From 54-19 sp038210655 (GTDB lineage: Bacteria; Chloroflexota; Chloroflexia; Chloroheliales; Chloroheliaceae), in NCBI GenBank assembly GCA_038210655.1, contig JBBQWM010000027.1:16959-80958 (forward strand): a DNA stretch of 64,000 nucleotides, in the 5' to 3' direction. A program made the position numbers and the translations under genes. Below, piece after piece: positions 25,316 to 33,521 of the stretch. The notes under the pieces were generated by a model, which was given only the letters and a program-made list of their open reading frames with translations, ran no database searches and had not been told where the DNA came from. The stretch's first letter is position 1. The number at the start of each line of letters is the position of its first letter.

Positions 25316-25389
25316 TGTAGGAGCGAGCTTCTGCTCGCGATTGAACACCCAGCCATTGCTTCAATCGCGAGCAGAAGCTCGCTCCTACA
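25316..25389. repeat. TGTAGGAGCGAGCTTCTGCTCGCG palindromic repeat, copy 1
   Basis: A 74-bp inverted repeat, TGTAGGAGCGAGCTTCTGCT... and its inverse, just after the oxidase cluster. The outer flank TGACCCC is shared with the copy at 55406-55479. It could also end the cluster's transcript. Confidence 0.85.
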
Positions 25390-25410
25390 AAGAAGGGTTT
25401 AGCTCATTTT

Positions 25411-25452
25411 GTGTCAGGTGTCAGGTAAACAGCCTGTACCTGACACCTGACG
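25411..25452. repeat. inverted GTGTCAGGTGTCAGGT repeat
   Basis: TGTCAGGTGTCAGGTA and TACCTGACACCTGAC face each other across a short loop. This is one of the TCAGGTG-type dispersed repeats. Confidence 0.7.
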
Positions 25453-25541
25453 GTTTATAACCAATTGTACAATTAGGGATAACTACAGCCAATTTAATTC
25501 TGTTCATCATGTGCAATCCTGTTAATTTCCGGGAGGGGCGA

Positions 25542-25826
25542 ATGGAATGCAGAATAGGTTGCGGGGCGTGTTGTATTGCTCCATCGATCTCGTCTTTTAT
25601 TCCGGGTATGCCGAACGGAAAACCGGCAGGGGTGCGCTGTATTAACCTCAGCGAAGCTAACCACTGTAAGCTGTTTGGCAAACCAGAGCGACCCTCTGTC
25701 TGTAGCAGTTTGCAGCCTTCACCAGAGATGTGTAGAGAGAACGCCGAGGAAGCCCTGGCCCATCTAAGTTTTTTGGAACGCGCTACAACCCCCTCCCCTA
25801 GACTTCCTCATCAACTTTCAAGCTAA
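25542..25826 (+). CDS. YkgJ/YeiW-type cysteine-rich metal-binding protein
   Basis: 94 residues starting MECRIGCGACCIAPS. Cysteines in CxxxCGACC, a later CINL, CKLF, SVCSSLQPSPEMC match the CxxCGxCC (Zn/Fe-chelating, UPF0153) family pattern. The C-terminal tail (TTPSPRLPHQ) is unconserved. ATG 25542 follows GGGAGGGGCGA and is preferred to the in-frame ATG at 25509. The molecular role of the family is not established. Confidence 0.8.
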   Translation: MECRIGCGACCIAPSISSFIPGMPNGKPAGVRCINLSEANHCKLFGKPERPSVCSSLQPSPEMCRENAEEALAHLSFLERATTPSPRLPHQLSS

Positions 25827-25900
25827 GTCAGCCGGATTTTGAGCAGTTATTCACTACGGCATTGTATTCGTATAAAATAACCCATCTACTAATGAGATTG

Positions 25901-25993
25901 TGTCATTCTGAGCGGTAGCGAAGAATCTCAGGTCTAGCCCGACAGATCAATGCTCGGAGCAACCCAGATTCTTCGCTGCGGCTCGGAATGACA
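25901..25993. repeat. TGTCATTCTGAG palindromic repeat
   Basis: TGTCATTCTGAGCGGTAGCGAAGAATC and, at the right, GATTCTTCGCTGCGGCTCGGAATGACA form an imperfect inverted repeat with a 40-nt centre. It is related to the perfect palindrome at 14179-14230 and lies at the 3' side of the mscS gene. Confidence 0.8.
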
Positions 25994-26054
25994 ATAATTA
26001 AGTGGTACTTACAAGTGCTACTTACAATGAGAGTGTTAGTTTGGCTCTCAGAAA

Positions 26055-26903
26055 TTACGGGGTGGAAGGGCCGGGTGTCGGATTGGAGATGCTGGCCTCT
26101 TGAAGCAACAAGGAATTGGGTAGCGAGATAGTGCTGATCGCTCCATCTGCGCCGGTCACTTCTAGCACGGTGTAGGCTCCAGAGGTCAGGCGTACAATGC
26201 CACTATAGTTGCCCATAGTGAGTTGTTGACCGGGCGGGAAGTTTTGGCGCACGTAGTAACCGGCGATCACGTTACGGGCCGATTCGCGTGACCCCAGCCC
26301 AAAGGTAAGCGCAATCGCCAGCCCTGCCGAGGCTACTATAATGGTCAGGCTGCTGGTCAGGAGGGTCGTATCGACCCCCAGGGTGGAGATTGCCAGCACC
26401 GCCGCAAAGATCACGATAGCGTATTCGATGATCCGGCCTAGCGCCCGGTTATAGGTGATGTTGACATTTCCGGCGACTGCCGAGACGGTATTTCCTAAAA
26501 AGCGAGCCAGCATCGACCCAAAGATCAAGAGCAAGGCGGCACTGATGGCCCTCGGCACAAAGCGTAGCACATTTTCGAGTAGCTCGGCGACGGCAGCCAG
26601 CCCCATCAACCGCACGGCAGCCGTCGCAAAGCTAAGGATTAGAAAGAAAAAGACAATTTGGGCGATGATCTGGGAGAGCGGCGCTTTTACGCCTAGCCCC
26701 TGGAGCGCTCCGGTCAGGCCAGTACGTTCGGCGATCTGTTCGAGGCGCACCCGCCGCAGCACAAAACTAACTATCTTTCGCACCAAAAGGCTGACCAGAT
26801 AACCGACCAACAAGATTATCATGCCGTTGATAAAGCGGGGAATAAAATCCAGAATGTCGGTCAGGATTTTGCCGAGCGAGTCGAGGACTGGCTTGAAATC
26901 CAT
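26055..26903 (-). CDS. MscS-family mechanosensitive channel
   Basis: 282 residues with an N-terminal helix pair (about 20-50), two TM-helix repeats (75-140) and the pore-region pattern GLAIALTFGLGSRESARNVIAGYYVRQNFPPGQQLTMG near 205, then a short beta domain. MscS channels release solutes on osmotic downshock. The gene follows the anti-sigma gene by 22 bases on the same strand, suggesting one operon with the ECF sigma factor. An AAAGGGC site precedes the ATG. Confidence 0.85.
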   Translation of the reverse strand: MDFKPVLDSLGKILTDILDFIPRFINGMIILLVGYLVSLLVRKIVSFVLRRVRLEQIAERTGLTGALQGLGVKAPLSQIIAQIVFFFLILSFATAAVRLMGLAAVAELLENVLRFVPRAISAALLLIFGSMLARFLGNTVSAVAGNVNITYNRALGRIIEYAIVIFAAVLAISTLGVDTTLLTSSLTIIVASAGLAIALTFGLGSRESARNVIAGYYVRQNFPPGQQLTMGNYSGIVRLTSGAYTVLEVTGADGAISTISLPNSLLLQEASISNPTPGPSTP

Positions 26904-26925
26904 TGATAGCCCTTTCTATTTATTC

Positions 26926-27288
26926 TCAGGCCGGGTTGCCGGGCCGAGATGGGAACGGTCGGGCTGGTTCGAGTAAGCCGCCCAGCAAGTTGATAAGTTC
27001 GATCAGCCAGGTGGCAAAGGCTTTAGACGATAAATCCAGCAAATCCAGTCCACCGCTTTGTCGGCGTACTCGTTCGAGCAGGCGGGTTTCAAACCCGGCA
27101 GGCACTCGGAACTGGCTATTCTCGGCTTGAAGCTGAACCAGGAAGGCCCGAATCTGGCGGGCAATCTCCAGTTCACGTTGACAGTCGGGGCAGTTGGGCA
27201 AGACCGCTTCGGCCTCGGCCAGCACTTCGGCGGACAATGTGCCGTCCACCAGATCGGGAATGAGTTGAGATAATTCCTTGCAGTTCAT
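26926..27288 (-). CDS. anti-sigma factor with zinc-finger-like (zf-HC2) N-terminus
   Basis: 120 residues. The N-terminal 45 residues (CKELSQLIPDLVDGTLS...LPNCPDCQREL) match the zinc-binding anti-sigma domain, but the usual His two residues before the CxxC context is replaced (EAEAVLPNCPDC), leaving one ligand missing. A helical stretch follows, and then a hydrophobic helix ATWLIELINLLGGLL near residue 95 without a clear full transmembrane span. It lies directly downstream of the ECF sigma gene, its likely target. Confidence 0.75.
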   Translation of the reverse strand: MNCKELSQLIPDLVDGTLSAEVLAEAEAVLPNCPDCQRELEIARQIRAFLVQLQAENSQFRVPAGFETRLLERVRRQSGGLDLLDLSSKAFATWLIELINLLGGLLEPARPFPSRPGNPA

Positions 27289-27315
27289 AATTTTATGCTT
27301 TCAGCAACTTAGCGG

Positions 27316-27969
27316 CTACTTCTTTTTAGTTTTGGCCTCGTTCGCCGCGTCTACTGGGGAGGAGGTCAGGTAAATCCTACCACAAAACTGGTTAAAAACT
27401 TCTTGAAAGGCCAAACGAGAGCGATGAATCCGCATTTTGACCGCGCTCAAGCCTGCTCCTAGCAATTTGGCGATTTCGTCATAGCTCAGATCATCGAAGT
27501 CGCGCATTACCAGCAACCGAGCCTGCTCCCGTTCGATCTTTTTCAGTACCCGGCTGATACACTCGCGCAATTCGGACTGGATCGCGCTATCTTCCGGCCC
27601 GGCGGTGGAAGAAGGTTGCAGGGTTAACAGGTCGGTTTCTTCCTGAGCGTTATCAGCGTTCTTGATCGGTGCCGCCTTTTGAGGGCGGCGCTTGGTCTTG
27701 TCGAGCGCATCAAGAGCGCTGTTGGTCGCAATACGATAGAGCCAGGTCGAAAAAGCGGCCTGCTGCTCGTACTTTTTCAAATTGTTGTAGACCTTGACAA
27801 AGACTTCCTGGGTGATGTCTTCGGCTTCTTCTTTGTTGCAAACCACCCGGAAAACCAGACTGTAGACCCGGTTCATGTGGCGTTGCACCAGCATTTCGTA
27901 GCTACGGGTATCGCCGGGCAGTTCGGTCTTGCAACGGACTACCAATTCTTCGTCGGATAAATTCAGCAT
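27316..27969 (-). CDS. ECF-type RNA polymerase sigma factor
   Basis: 217 residues. Region 2: YEMLVQRHMNRVYSLVFRVVCNKEEAEDITQEVFVKVY, with the FSTWLYRIATNSALD core-binding segment. A linker of about 45 residues (RRPQKAAPIKNADNAQEETD) leads to region 4: ISRVLKKIEREQARLLVMRDFDDLSYDEIAKLLGAGLSAVKMRIHRSRLAF. It has a longer C-terminal tail than most. With the anti-sigma and mscS genes it forms a compact regulon core. Its promoters are not identifiable here. Confidence 0.92.
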   Translation of the reverse strand: MLNLSDEELVVRCKTELPGDTRSYEMLVQRHMNRVYSLVFRVVCNKEEAEDITQEVFVKVYNNLKKYEQQAAFSTWLYRIATNSALDALDKTKRRPQKAAPIKNADNAQEETDLLTLQPSSTAGPEDSAIQSELRECISRVLKKIEREQARLLVMRDFDDLSYDEIAKLLGAGLSAVKMRIHRSRLAFQEVFNQFCGRIYLTSSPVDAANEAKTKKK

Positions 27970-28413
27970 TTGATAAATTTAGCTTTAATATTGGGACTGA
28001 CTTTTAAAAGGAGCGGTTTGCTTCAAAAGTGGTTCCTAAAGGCTATTATATCAAATGTACAGGCAAATTATCACGGATTAGCTTGATAACCTAGCTAATC
28101 TTCAAAACTTAGCTAAAGGTTAGTAACCCGGCTTTCTCTATTGGCAAAATGGAAGGGTTGGTTGTAATAACCAACTCCTCCGAATTTGCCTTTGATTAAC
28201 CCCGCTAAAGACCCTTACCCACCATTTGACCACTAAAAGATGGTTGGTTGCGTTCTACTTATTTAAGCAGGTAGAAGCTTAGACGAAGGTTGCTAGAAAA
28301 AGTCACTGCTTTTTTTACCGGCACTTTGGCCCAATTTAAGGGTTTTGCAAAAGGCATGAAAAAGCCCTTCCGTTGTTCAGAAGGGCTTTTATTTTTATTG
28401 AGGAAAGCCGGGA
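27970..28413. other. gene-free stretch between the sigma factor and ErpA genes
   Basis: The gap contains the terminator at 28360-28390 and a small hairpin GTTGGTTGTAATAACCAAC near 28155. A self-controlled sigma-factor promoter would lie here, but I cannot identify it. No RNA gene is seen. Confidence 0.45.
28360..28390 (-). terminator. rho-independent terminator, probably bidirectional
   Basis: AAAAGCCCTTC (28360-28370) and GAAGGGCTTTT (28380-28390) form a perfect 11-bp stem with a 9-nt loop. It lies 24 bases beyond the stop of the minus-strand ErpA gene. Confidence 0.85.
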
Positions 28414-28773
28414 TTAGTGACCGCAAGCACGGGCGGTAGATGCACCATCTCCGAAGTCGGCGGATTGACCACAGGCGCAGCTAGAAACCGCGTTCGGGTT
28501 GTGGATCGTAAAACCGCCACCCATCAAGCTGTTCACGTAGTCGATTTCAGCGCCCTGAAGATATTTTACGCTAAACTGATCGACGTAAACCTTGAGGCCC
28601 TCGCGTTCGATAATTTCGTCGCCATCGCGGGTCTCATTCTCCAAAACCATCTGATACTGGTAGCCGCTGCAACCACCACCTGCTACAAATACTCGCAGGC
28701 CCAAATCCGGCTCATTTTCTTCGGCCAAAACTTTTCTTAGCTGGACGGCAGCCTCACTCGATAAACTAATCAT
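28414..28773 (-). CDS. erpA: ErpA/IscA-type Fe-S cluster carrier protein
   Basis: 119 residues of the HesB/IscA/ErpA fold, with the three conserved cysteines: GGGCSGYQYQ (about C35) and SSCACG (C99 and C101). Such A-type carriers hand clusters to target proteins. A tail (ADFGDGASTARACGH) extends beyond the usual end. GGAGGTCTATAG precedes the ATG. It stands alone without suf or isc genes nearby. ErpA versus IscA cannot be settled from sequence alone. Confidence 0.88.
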   Translation of the reverse strand: MISLSSEAAVQLRKVLAEENEPDLGLRVFVAGGGCSGYQYQMVLENETRDGDEIIEREGLKVYVDQFSVKYLQGAEIDYVNSLMGGGFTIHNPNAVSSCACGQSADFGDGASTARACGH

Positions 28774-28977
28774 CTATAGACCTCCATTTGAATAAATCTC
28801 TTAAATTGGTGCCAGAGCAGTTAACCTGCCTCTATATTATCACAGGACAATCGGCTGCTTGCCTGTAGCGTATACCACACAAAGTAACCCTTTATGGCAA
28901 GATCATGATAGCATGTCCGGGTGGTTTTGTCCAGAGCAACGCTTTCAAGTTCGGCTTTAATCCAGGCCAAATTTGGC

Positions 28978-29006
28978 TTGACTCTCCAGGATATTCGTTA
29001 TATAAT
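28978..29006 (+). promoter_or_regulatory. sigma70-type promoter of tRNA-Lys
   Basis: TTGACT (28978-28983) and TATAAT (29001-29006) are exactly 17 bp apart. The likely transcript start near 29013 is about 33 nt before the tRNA. Confidence 0.8.
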
Positions 29007-29045
29007 CCCTCTTGCAATGGCTAAATGCTTTTGCAAACCCTCTAT

Positions 29046-29118
<73 letters not shown>

Positions 29119-29178
29119 TCCCCAAACCTTCCCAATGGGCTGAAATAATACCTAGACGTTAAACCGTTGGAGGTAAAA

Positions 29179-29982
29179 ATGGCCCGAAAAGCAACTGATA
29201 TTCATAAATCCCCTGTTAAACCAAAGCAACCGATTTCCCATACTATCCAGGATAAGAAAGGCGAAGATTATGCTCTTTTTGAAGAGTGGTTATCTTTCTG
29301 CCGTTTAGATGGCCTGGAAGAGAAGACTATAGGTGGCTATCGTCTCAACGTGAACTGGTTTTTGTGGTGGTGGAATAATAAGGGAAGTGCTAAACAAAAA
29401 GGCGCTCATCCTAGAAACGTATCCATCAAGGATGCCAGAGAGTACGCTGCCTATCTGCGTGAGCCAGCAGAAAACAGGTGGGATGTACCAAGCTCAAAAA
29501 GCGTGTTGTCATACGCTACGGTAGCTAACTACAGCCGACCCCTTAAGATATAGTTTAACTGGCTCGAACGCGAGGGTCACATAGAAGAAACCCCCTTTAC
29601 AAGGGCCGTCAAGTTTAACACCAGAAAACCAGACAAAACCATAAAGCATATTGCACTGGCTGAACTTTCCAGGTTGTTTGAGTACCTCACAGAACCAGAC
29701 CGGTTGAAGACTTATTTAGGTTGTAGGGATTTGGCTATGATTACCCTTTTCCTGGATAGTGGTATCGGTGAACTTCGCTCGATAAAGATAAGCGACCTAG
29801 ATTTTAACCACATGAGGGTTAAAATAAGTGGTAAGACCGGTTCGAGGGAAGCCATGTTTAGTGAGAAGTGCAAAGATGCTATAGCGACTTACTTAAAAAT
29901 GAGGAAAGCTCAGGACGAGGGCGATGGGCCTTTGTGGTATAGCGAGGACAAATACCCACTTATACCAAGTCCAGATAAGTAG
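29179..29982 (+). pseudogene. tyrosine recombinase (integrase) with in-frame stops, N-terminal and core parts
   Basis: GGAGGT precedes ATG 29179. The frame encodes MARKATDIHKSPVK..., a SAM-like core-binding domain (ALFEEWLSFCRLDGLEEKTIGGYRLNVNWFLWWW) and, after an in-frame TAG at 29551-29553, FNWLEREGHIEETPF and a catalytic-domain start (LGCRDLAMITLFLDSGIGELRSIKISDL). The frame stays open to a second TAG at 29980-29982. The catalytic Arg stretch reads SGIGELRS instead of TGMRxxE, and the HxxR and Tyr motifs are absent, so it is dead. It lies directly after tRNA-Lys, a common integration site. Confidence 0.88.
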
Positions 29983-30134
29983 TGTACAGAAGCCAGTCTG
30001 ATAAGCTCAAAACGCTATTCTTTTGTATGCTACCTAAGCGAACTTGGTATTACTTGGAAGGCTTCGGTTTTAGCAGACCACAAATGAAGTAAAATCTAGT
30101 AGAATAGTAGGAGTAATTTGTGGAGGTTAGAAGC

Positions 30135-30482
30135 ATGAAAAACCGAGTGTTTACGCCGGAATTTAAGCTGAGTATTGTCAAAGCGCTCATCAGTGGAGAA
30201 AAGAGCGTGGTGCAGTTATGTCGGGAACACAATCTCTCGGACAGCCTGATCCATAACTGGAAGAAGCTTTACCGGGAGAAGGGCGAAGCGGCCTTTACCG
30301 CCCCAACCCATTCCCGCACTACTGCCAACTCCGATACTGCTGAATCTCAGGAGATACGGGCTTTGCGCAATAAAGTGGCTGAACTCGAACGCTTGATTGG
30401 TCAGCAGACCGTGGATTTGTCGATCTTAAAAAAAGGCTCACAGATGCTGAAATCATCTCAGCCGAACAACGGTGCCAAATGA
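30135..30482 (+). CDS. IS3-family transposase OrfA (HTH protein)
   Basis: About 115 residues beginning MKNRVFTPEFKLSIVKAL: a helix-turn-helix for DNA end binding (GEKSVVQLCREHNLSDSLIHNWKKLYRE) followed by a leucine-zipper-like heptad stretch (EIRALRNKVAELERLIGQQTVDLSILKKG). The GGAGGTTAG site precedes ATG 30135. The gene overlaps orfB by four bases (ATGA), so coupled translation or frameshifting is likely. Confidence 0.88.
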   Translation: MKNRVFTPEFKLSIVKALISGEKSVVQLCREHNLSDSLIHNWKKLYREKGEAAFTAPTHSRTTANSDTAESQEIRALRNKVAELERLIGQQTVDLSILKKGSQMLKSSQPNNGAK

Positions 30483-31384
30483 TTAACAAGTTACACCAAC
30501 TTGCTCAGGCTGAGGAGGGAAAAACCTATTCAATACGTGAGTTATGCCGCTTGTTTAAGGTCAACCGAGCCTGGTATTACGCTCGCCAAAAAATCTTGAG
30601 CCAGCAGCAGAGCGCCGAAAGCGAACTCAAAACCTTCGTCGAAAAGCTGCTCAAGGATTATGCTGGTTATGGGGTACGGCGGGTGACGAAGGCCTTGCAA
30701 AAGGCTGGCTTTGCGATTGGTCAGCATAAAGTAAGGCGGTTGCTCAAGGAGTGGGGTTTGTCGTGGCAGCCTTTGCGAAAGCGCAAGCCGCAAACGACGG
30801 TGCGCGACCCCCAAGCGGTGGGCGCTGAGAACAAACTAGCCCCAGCCAAAAAACAAGGTCAGTTAGCCGAGCCGAACCGCGGTTGGGTGGGAGATGTAGT
30901 ATATGTCAGTACCCGAAAAGAAAGTGGCTATTTAGCCACGCTACTTGACGTTTACAGTCGAAAGGTGGTCGGTTGGGCCGTCAGTAGTTACAATGATACG
31001 GCTTTAACCCTCAAAGCTTTACAAATGGCGATAGCCAATCGGGAGCCTACGGTGGGACTGATCCATCACAGTGATCACGGGAGTAACTACACCAGTGGGC
31101 AATATCGAGCGCAGCTGGCCGAAATCGGGGCGGTAGTTTCGCATAGCCGCCCTGGTAGACCACAGGAGAACGGGATCGCCGAGAGTTTCAATAAAACGGT
31201 AAGCTACGAGAAGCTATATTTGGAAGATTATCAAAATCTTTGAGCTGTAGAAGTAGGGCTGGAAGATTGGATGTCACGGATTTATAATGGTGGACGGCTG
31301 CATTCCAGTTTAGGCTATCAGTCGCCGGTGGAATTCGAGCAAAACTGGCTGGCTCAAAGGGCCTTGGCTTGTGGTCTGGTCTAA
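30479..31384 (+). pseudogene. IS3-family transposase OrfB (DDE), interrupted by a stop codon
   Basis: Residues 1-254 hold an N-terminal HTH_21-like part (YSIRELCRLFKVNRAWYYAR), YGVRRVTKALQ and the rve core with D in WVGDVVYVST, D in HHSDHGSNYTS and E in QENGIAESFNKT. An in-frame TGA at 31241-31243 stops it; the same frame then continues with AVEVGLEDWMSRIYNGGRLHSSLGYQSPVEFEQ to a TAA at 31382-31384. The three acidic residues precede the stop, but the C-terminal YN..R.H..L motif is lost, so the copy is probably inactive. Confidence 0.88.
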
Positions 31385-31795
31385 TTGGAGCATTCCAGGG
31401 CTATGTGCTAGATTTTCAGTTGCCACTGACGACCGTTTAGGCGTATTATTCATTTTAAGCTCCTTGTGTTTGGCTTGGTTTGACTACCTTAAGTCTAACA
31501 CAGGTGCTTTCCCTTCAACTTATTCCTCCTGTTAATTGGGCTTAACGCATAAGCCCTGGTCGGCAAATGTAGAGAGCTTGTGAGGGGTGAGGACTGAGGA
31601 CTGAGGACTGAGTAGTGCGGTTGTGTGACATTGCCCCGTCCTAGATTTCCCTTTCATCCCTCATCCTTCATCGCTTATTGTCCATAGATCCCGACTTGTC
31701 GGCTGGCGGTCTAAATGCTATCATCGTGCCGGGCTAGGGAAATCAATTTTAGGCCCGTCAGGGTATGTCTATCCCTGTTAGCCAAAGAGGACAAT
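31385..31795. other. region between the IS and rsmG
   Basis: The IS right end lies near 31408-31423. On the minus strand an AAGGAG site precedes ATG 31453, opening a frame (MNNTPKRSSVATENL) that runs into the IS; it may be the 5' end of an interrupted gene. (GGACTGA)3 tandem repeats lie at 31591-31611. A leader motif is at 31753-31780. Confidence 0.4.
31753..31780 (+). promoter_or_regulatory. recurrent leader motif, copy upstream of rsmG
   Basis: GCCCGTCAGGGTATGTCTAT followed by CCCTGTTA; the CAGGG/CCCTG stem encloses TATGTCTAT. It ends 15 bases before the rsmG start. Confidence 0.5.
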
Positions 31796-32557
31796 ATGTT
31801 AGAACTTTTGCAAAGTGGCGCGAGAGAATGGTTGGGGCTAAAATTGGATGACGCTCAGTTGGGGCGGTTCCAGGTTTATTATGAAGAATTGATCGATTGG
31901 AATAGCCGGATGAATTTGACGGCGATCACCGATTATGAGGCTGTGCAATCGCGGCACTTTTTGGACTCGCTGACACTGGCATCGGCCCGATTGCGGGGCG
32001 ACCCACCGGGGCAGCCCTTTGACTTGAGCGCGGCCCGATTGATCGATATTGGGGCCGGGGCCGGCTTTCCGGGCTTGCCGCTCAAGATTCTCTATCCCAA
32101 TTTGAAGCTGACGTTGGTCGAATCGGTTGGCAAAAAGACCGCTTTTCTGGCGCATGTAGCGAACAAACTGGGTTTCCCGGATGTAGTAGTGTTGACAAGC
32201 CGGGCCGAAGAATTGGGCCGCTCAACCGTCCACCGCGCGAAGTACGATCTGGCGACGGGCCGAGCAGTGGCGGCCTGGTCGGTGCTGGCGGAATATTGTT
32301 TGCCGCTTTGCAAGATAGGCGGTTTGTTTATCGCCCCCAAAAAGGGTGATCTGCAAGCCGAATTGAGTGGGGCAGACGTGGTTGCCAATCTACTAGGCGG
32401 TCGGTTGCGCCCGACCGAGCCATTTTCGCTCCTGGGCGAGATAGCGGAGACCCCCGACCCGCGTCGGTTGGTCGTGACCGAGAAAATCCGCCCAACTCCC
32501 AACACCTACCCACGTCGTACCGGCCAGCCAGCTAAACAACCGCTTGGAGAGATTTAG
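31796..32557 (+). CDS. rsmG: 16S rRNA (guanine-N7) methyltransferase
   Basis: 253 residues. The family signature appears throughout: YYEELIDWNSRMNLTAITD near 25, HFLDSL near 57, the SAM-binding LIDIGAGAGFPGLPLKI near 83, LVESVGKKTAFL near 105, the SRAEELGR region and GRAVAAWSVLAEYCLPL near 160. RsmG methylates G527 of 16S rRNA. I chose ATG 31796 with AGAGG upstream over 31715. The C-terminal tail (RPTPNTYPRRTGQPAKQPLG) is typical. The usual neighbours (mnmG, parA) are absent. Confidence 0.95.
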   Translation: MLELLQSGAREWLGLKLDDAQLGRFQVYYEELIDWNSRMNLTAITDYEAVQSRHFLDSLTLASARLRGDPPGQPFDLSAARLIDIGAGAGFPGLPLKILYPNLKLTLVESVGKKTAFLAHVANKLGFPDVVVLTSRAEELGRSTVHRAKYDLATGRAVAAWSVLAEYCLPLCKIGGLFIAPKKGDLQAELSGADVVANLLGGRLRPTEPFSLLGEIAETPDPRRLVVTEKIRPTPNTYPRRTGQPAKQPLGEI

Positions 32558-32568
32558 CTCTGTACAAG

Positions 32569-32595
32569 CAAAAAGAGCCTATGCAGGCTCCTTGA
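32569..32595 (-). terminator. rho-independent terminator of the YjbQ gene
   Basis: On the minus strand GGAGCCTGCATAGGCTC forms a six-bp stem with a four-nt loop, followed by TTTTT. It lies about 90 bases after the YjbQ stop and between convergent genes, so it may also serve rsmG. Confidence 0.6.
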
Positions 32596-32683
32596 AAAAA
32601 TATTTTAATTTATTTTGTGGATAATTGCTAAATAAGTAAGATCGTTGAGGCTGCGTCGCCTCAGTCCAAGAATAAATATAAGG

Positions 32684-33169
32684 TCAGTTTCCTATAAATT
32701 GAACTACGATTTCGCGTTGGCGAGGCCGATTGTCGAAATCGACCAGGACAACCTGTTGCCAGGTGCCAATAGTAAGTTTCCCCTCGATAAAGGGGACTAC
32801 GATAGAAGGCCCCAGCAGGGCTGCCCGCACGTGGGAATGTCCGTTACCGTCGCGCCAGCGTGCTTCGTGTTTGTAGGAGATAGTATCGGGGGCGATCCGC
32901 TCGAACATTTCGCTGATGTCGGTGACTACGCCCGGCTCAAACTCGATAGTAGTCAGGCCAGCCGTAGAACCCTGGACAAACAGGGTTGCAGTGCCATTAC
33001 GCATATCGGCATTATGGATCAACTCGGCTAGAGAACGGGTCAAATCTTGTACGTCATTATTGCCCCTGGTATTGACCCGGAGCGTTTTGCTAATGACCTG
33101 CAACCCCCAATTGCGGGGCGCAATATCTCGCCAGCCTTCAGCGGGCTGCCATTTTTCGGTAAGGCTCAT
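32684..33169 (-). CDS. YjbQ/UPF0047-family protein
   Basis: 161 residues, with the family's core motifs FVQGSTAGLTTIEFEPG near 64, HNADMRNG, and the histidine motif ISYKHEARWRDGNGHSHVRAALLGPS near 95, and the IGTWQQVVLVDFDNRPRQREIVVQF ending. Members complement thiamine-phosphate synthase mutants, but the natural role is unsettled. The N-terminal 20 residues (KWQPAEGWRDIAPRNWG) are longer than usual. GGAGAATTGA precedes the ATG. Confidence 0.88.
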   Translation of the reverse strand: MSLTEKWQPAEGWRDIAPRNWGLQVISKTLRVNTRGNNDVQDLTRSLAELIHNADMRNGTATLFVQGSTAGLTTIEFEPGVVTDISEMFERIAPDTISYKHEARWRDGNGHSHVRAALLGPSIVVPFIEGKLTIGTWQQVVLVDFDNRPRQREIVVQFIGN

Positions 33170-33230
33170 TCAATTCTCCTCAACTCCAAGCTAAACAAGT
33201 CCTGATAACCGGGTTCCGTTAAAAATGTCT

Positions 33231-33521
33231 TTAAGCGCGGGGGTTGAACTCACGAGTTCGCCGCACAGGGATATTAGCAATCAAATGATTGTTTCGGTCG
33301 CCCATAGTAATTTCGATTGCGCTTTGGTCTATATCAAAATGTTTGCTGATGACGGCGATAATTTCTTCTTTGATCGTCTCCATCAGTTCAGGCGAGATTT
33401 TTACTCGGTCGGAGACCAAAGCCAACTGGAGCCGCTCTTTCGCGACACTCGAACTCCCGGTGGTTTGACCCCGTTTTAACTTGTTGTCGCGACGGTTGAA
33501 AAGGCTGTCGAGCAGATTCAT
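33231..33521 (-). CDS. minE: cell division topological specificity factor MinE
   Basis: 96 residues. The N-terminal amphipathic MNLLDSLFNRRD (membrane and MinD contact), AKERLQLALVSDRVKISPELMETIKEEIIAVISKHFDID and the C-terminal beta strand AIEITMGDRNNHLIANIPVRR match MinE. MinE drives MinD ATPase oscillation to place the septum. ATG 33521 was chosen over the longer frame because the family motif begins there. minC and minD are not in the window. Confidence 0.9.
   Translation of the reverse strand: MNLLDSLFNRRDNKLKRGQTTGSSSVAKERLQLALVSDRVKISPELMETIKEEIIAVISKHFDIDQSAIEITMGDRNNHLIANIPVRRTREFNPRA

Larger units (their letters stand above)
30085..31423 (+). mobile_element. IS3-family insertion sequence
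   Basis: Two overlapping genes (orfA, orfB) with the IS3 layout lie inside. Candidate terminal inverted repeats are AAAATCTAG (30091-30099) and CTAGATTTTC (31408-31417). The exact ends and target duplication are not clear to me, so boundaries are approximate. It sits just downstream of the dead recombinase, possibly in its remains. Confidence 0.75.

Noticed and set aside
29179..29982. TAG read as a sense codon (recoding) in the recombinase gene
   Set aside because: Other genes here end at ordinary TAG codons (for example hisB, larE upstream genes, ccoN), and the recombinase also lacks catalytic motifs, so decay is simpler.
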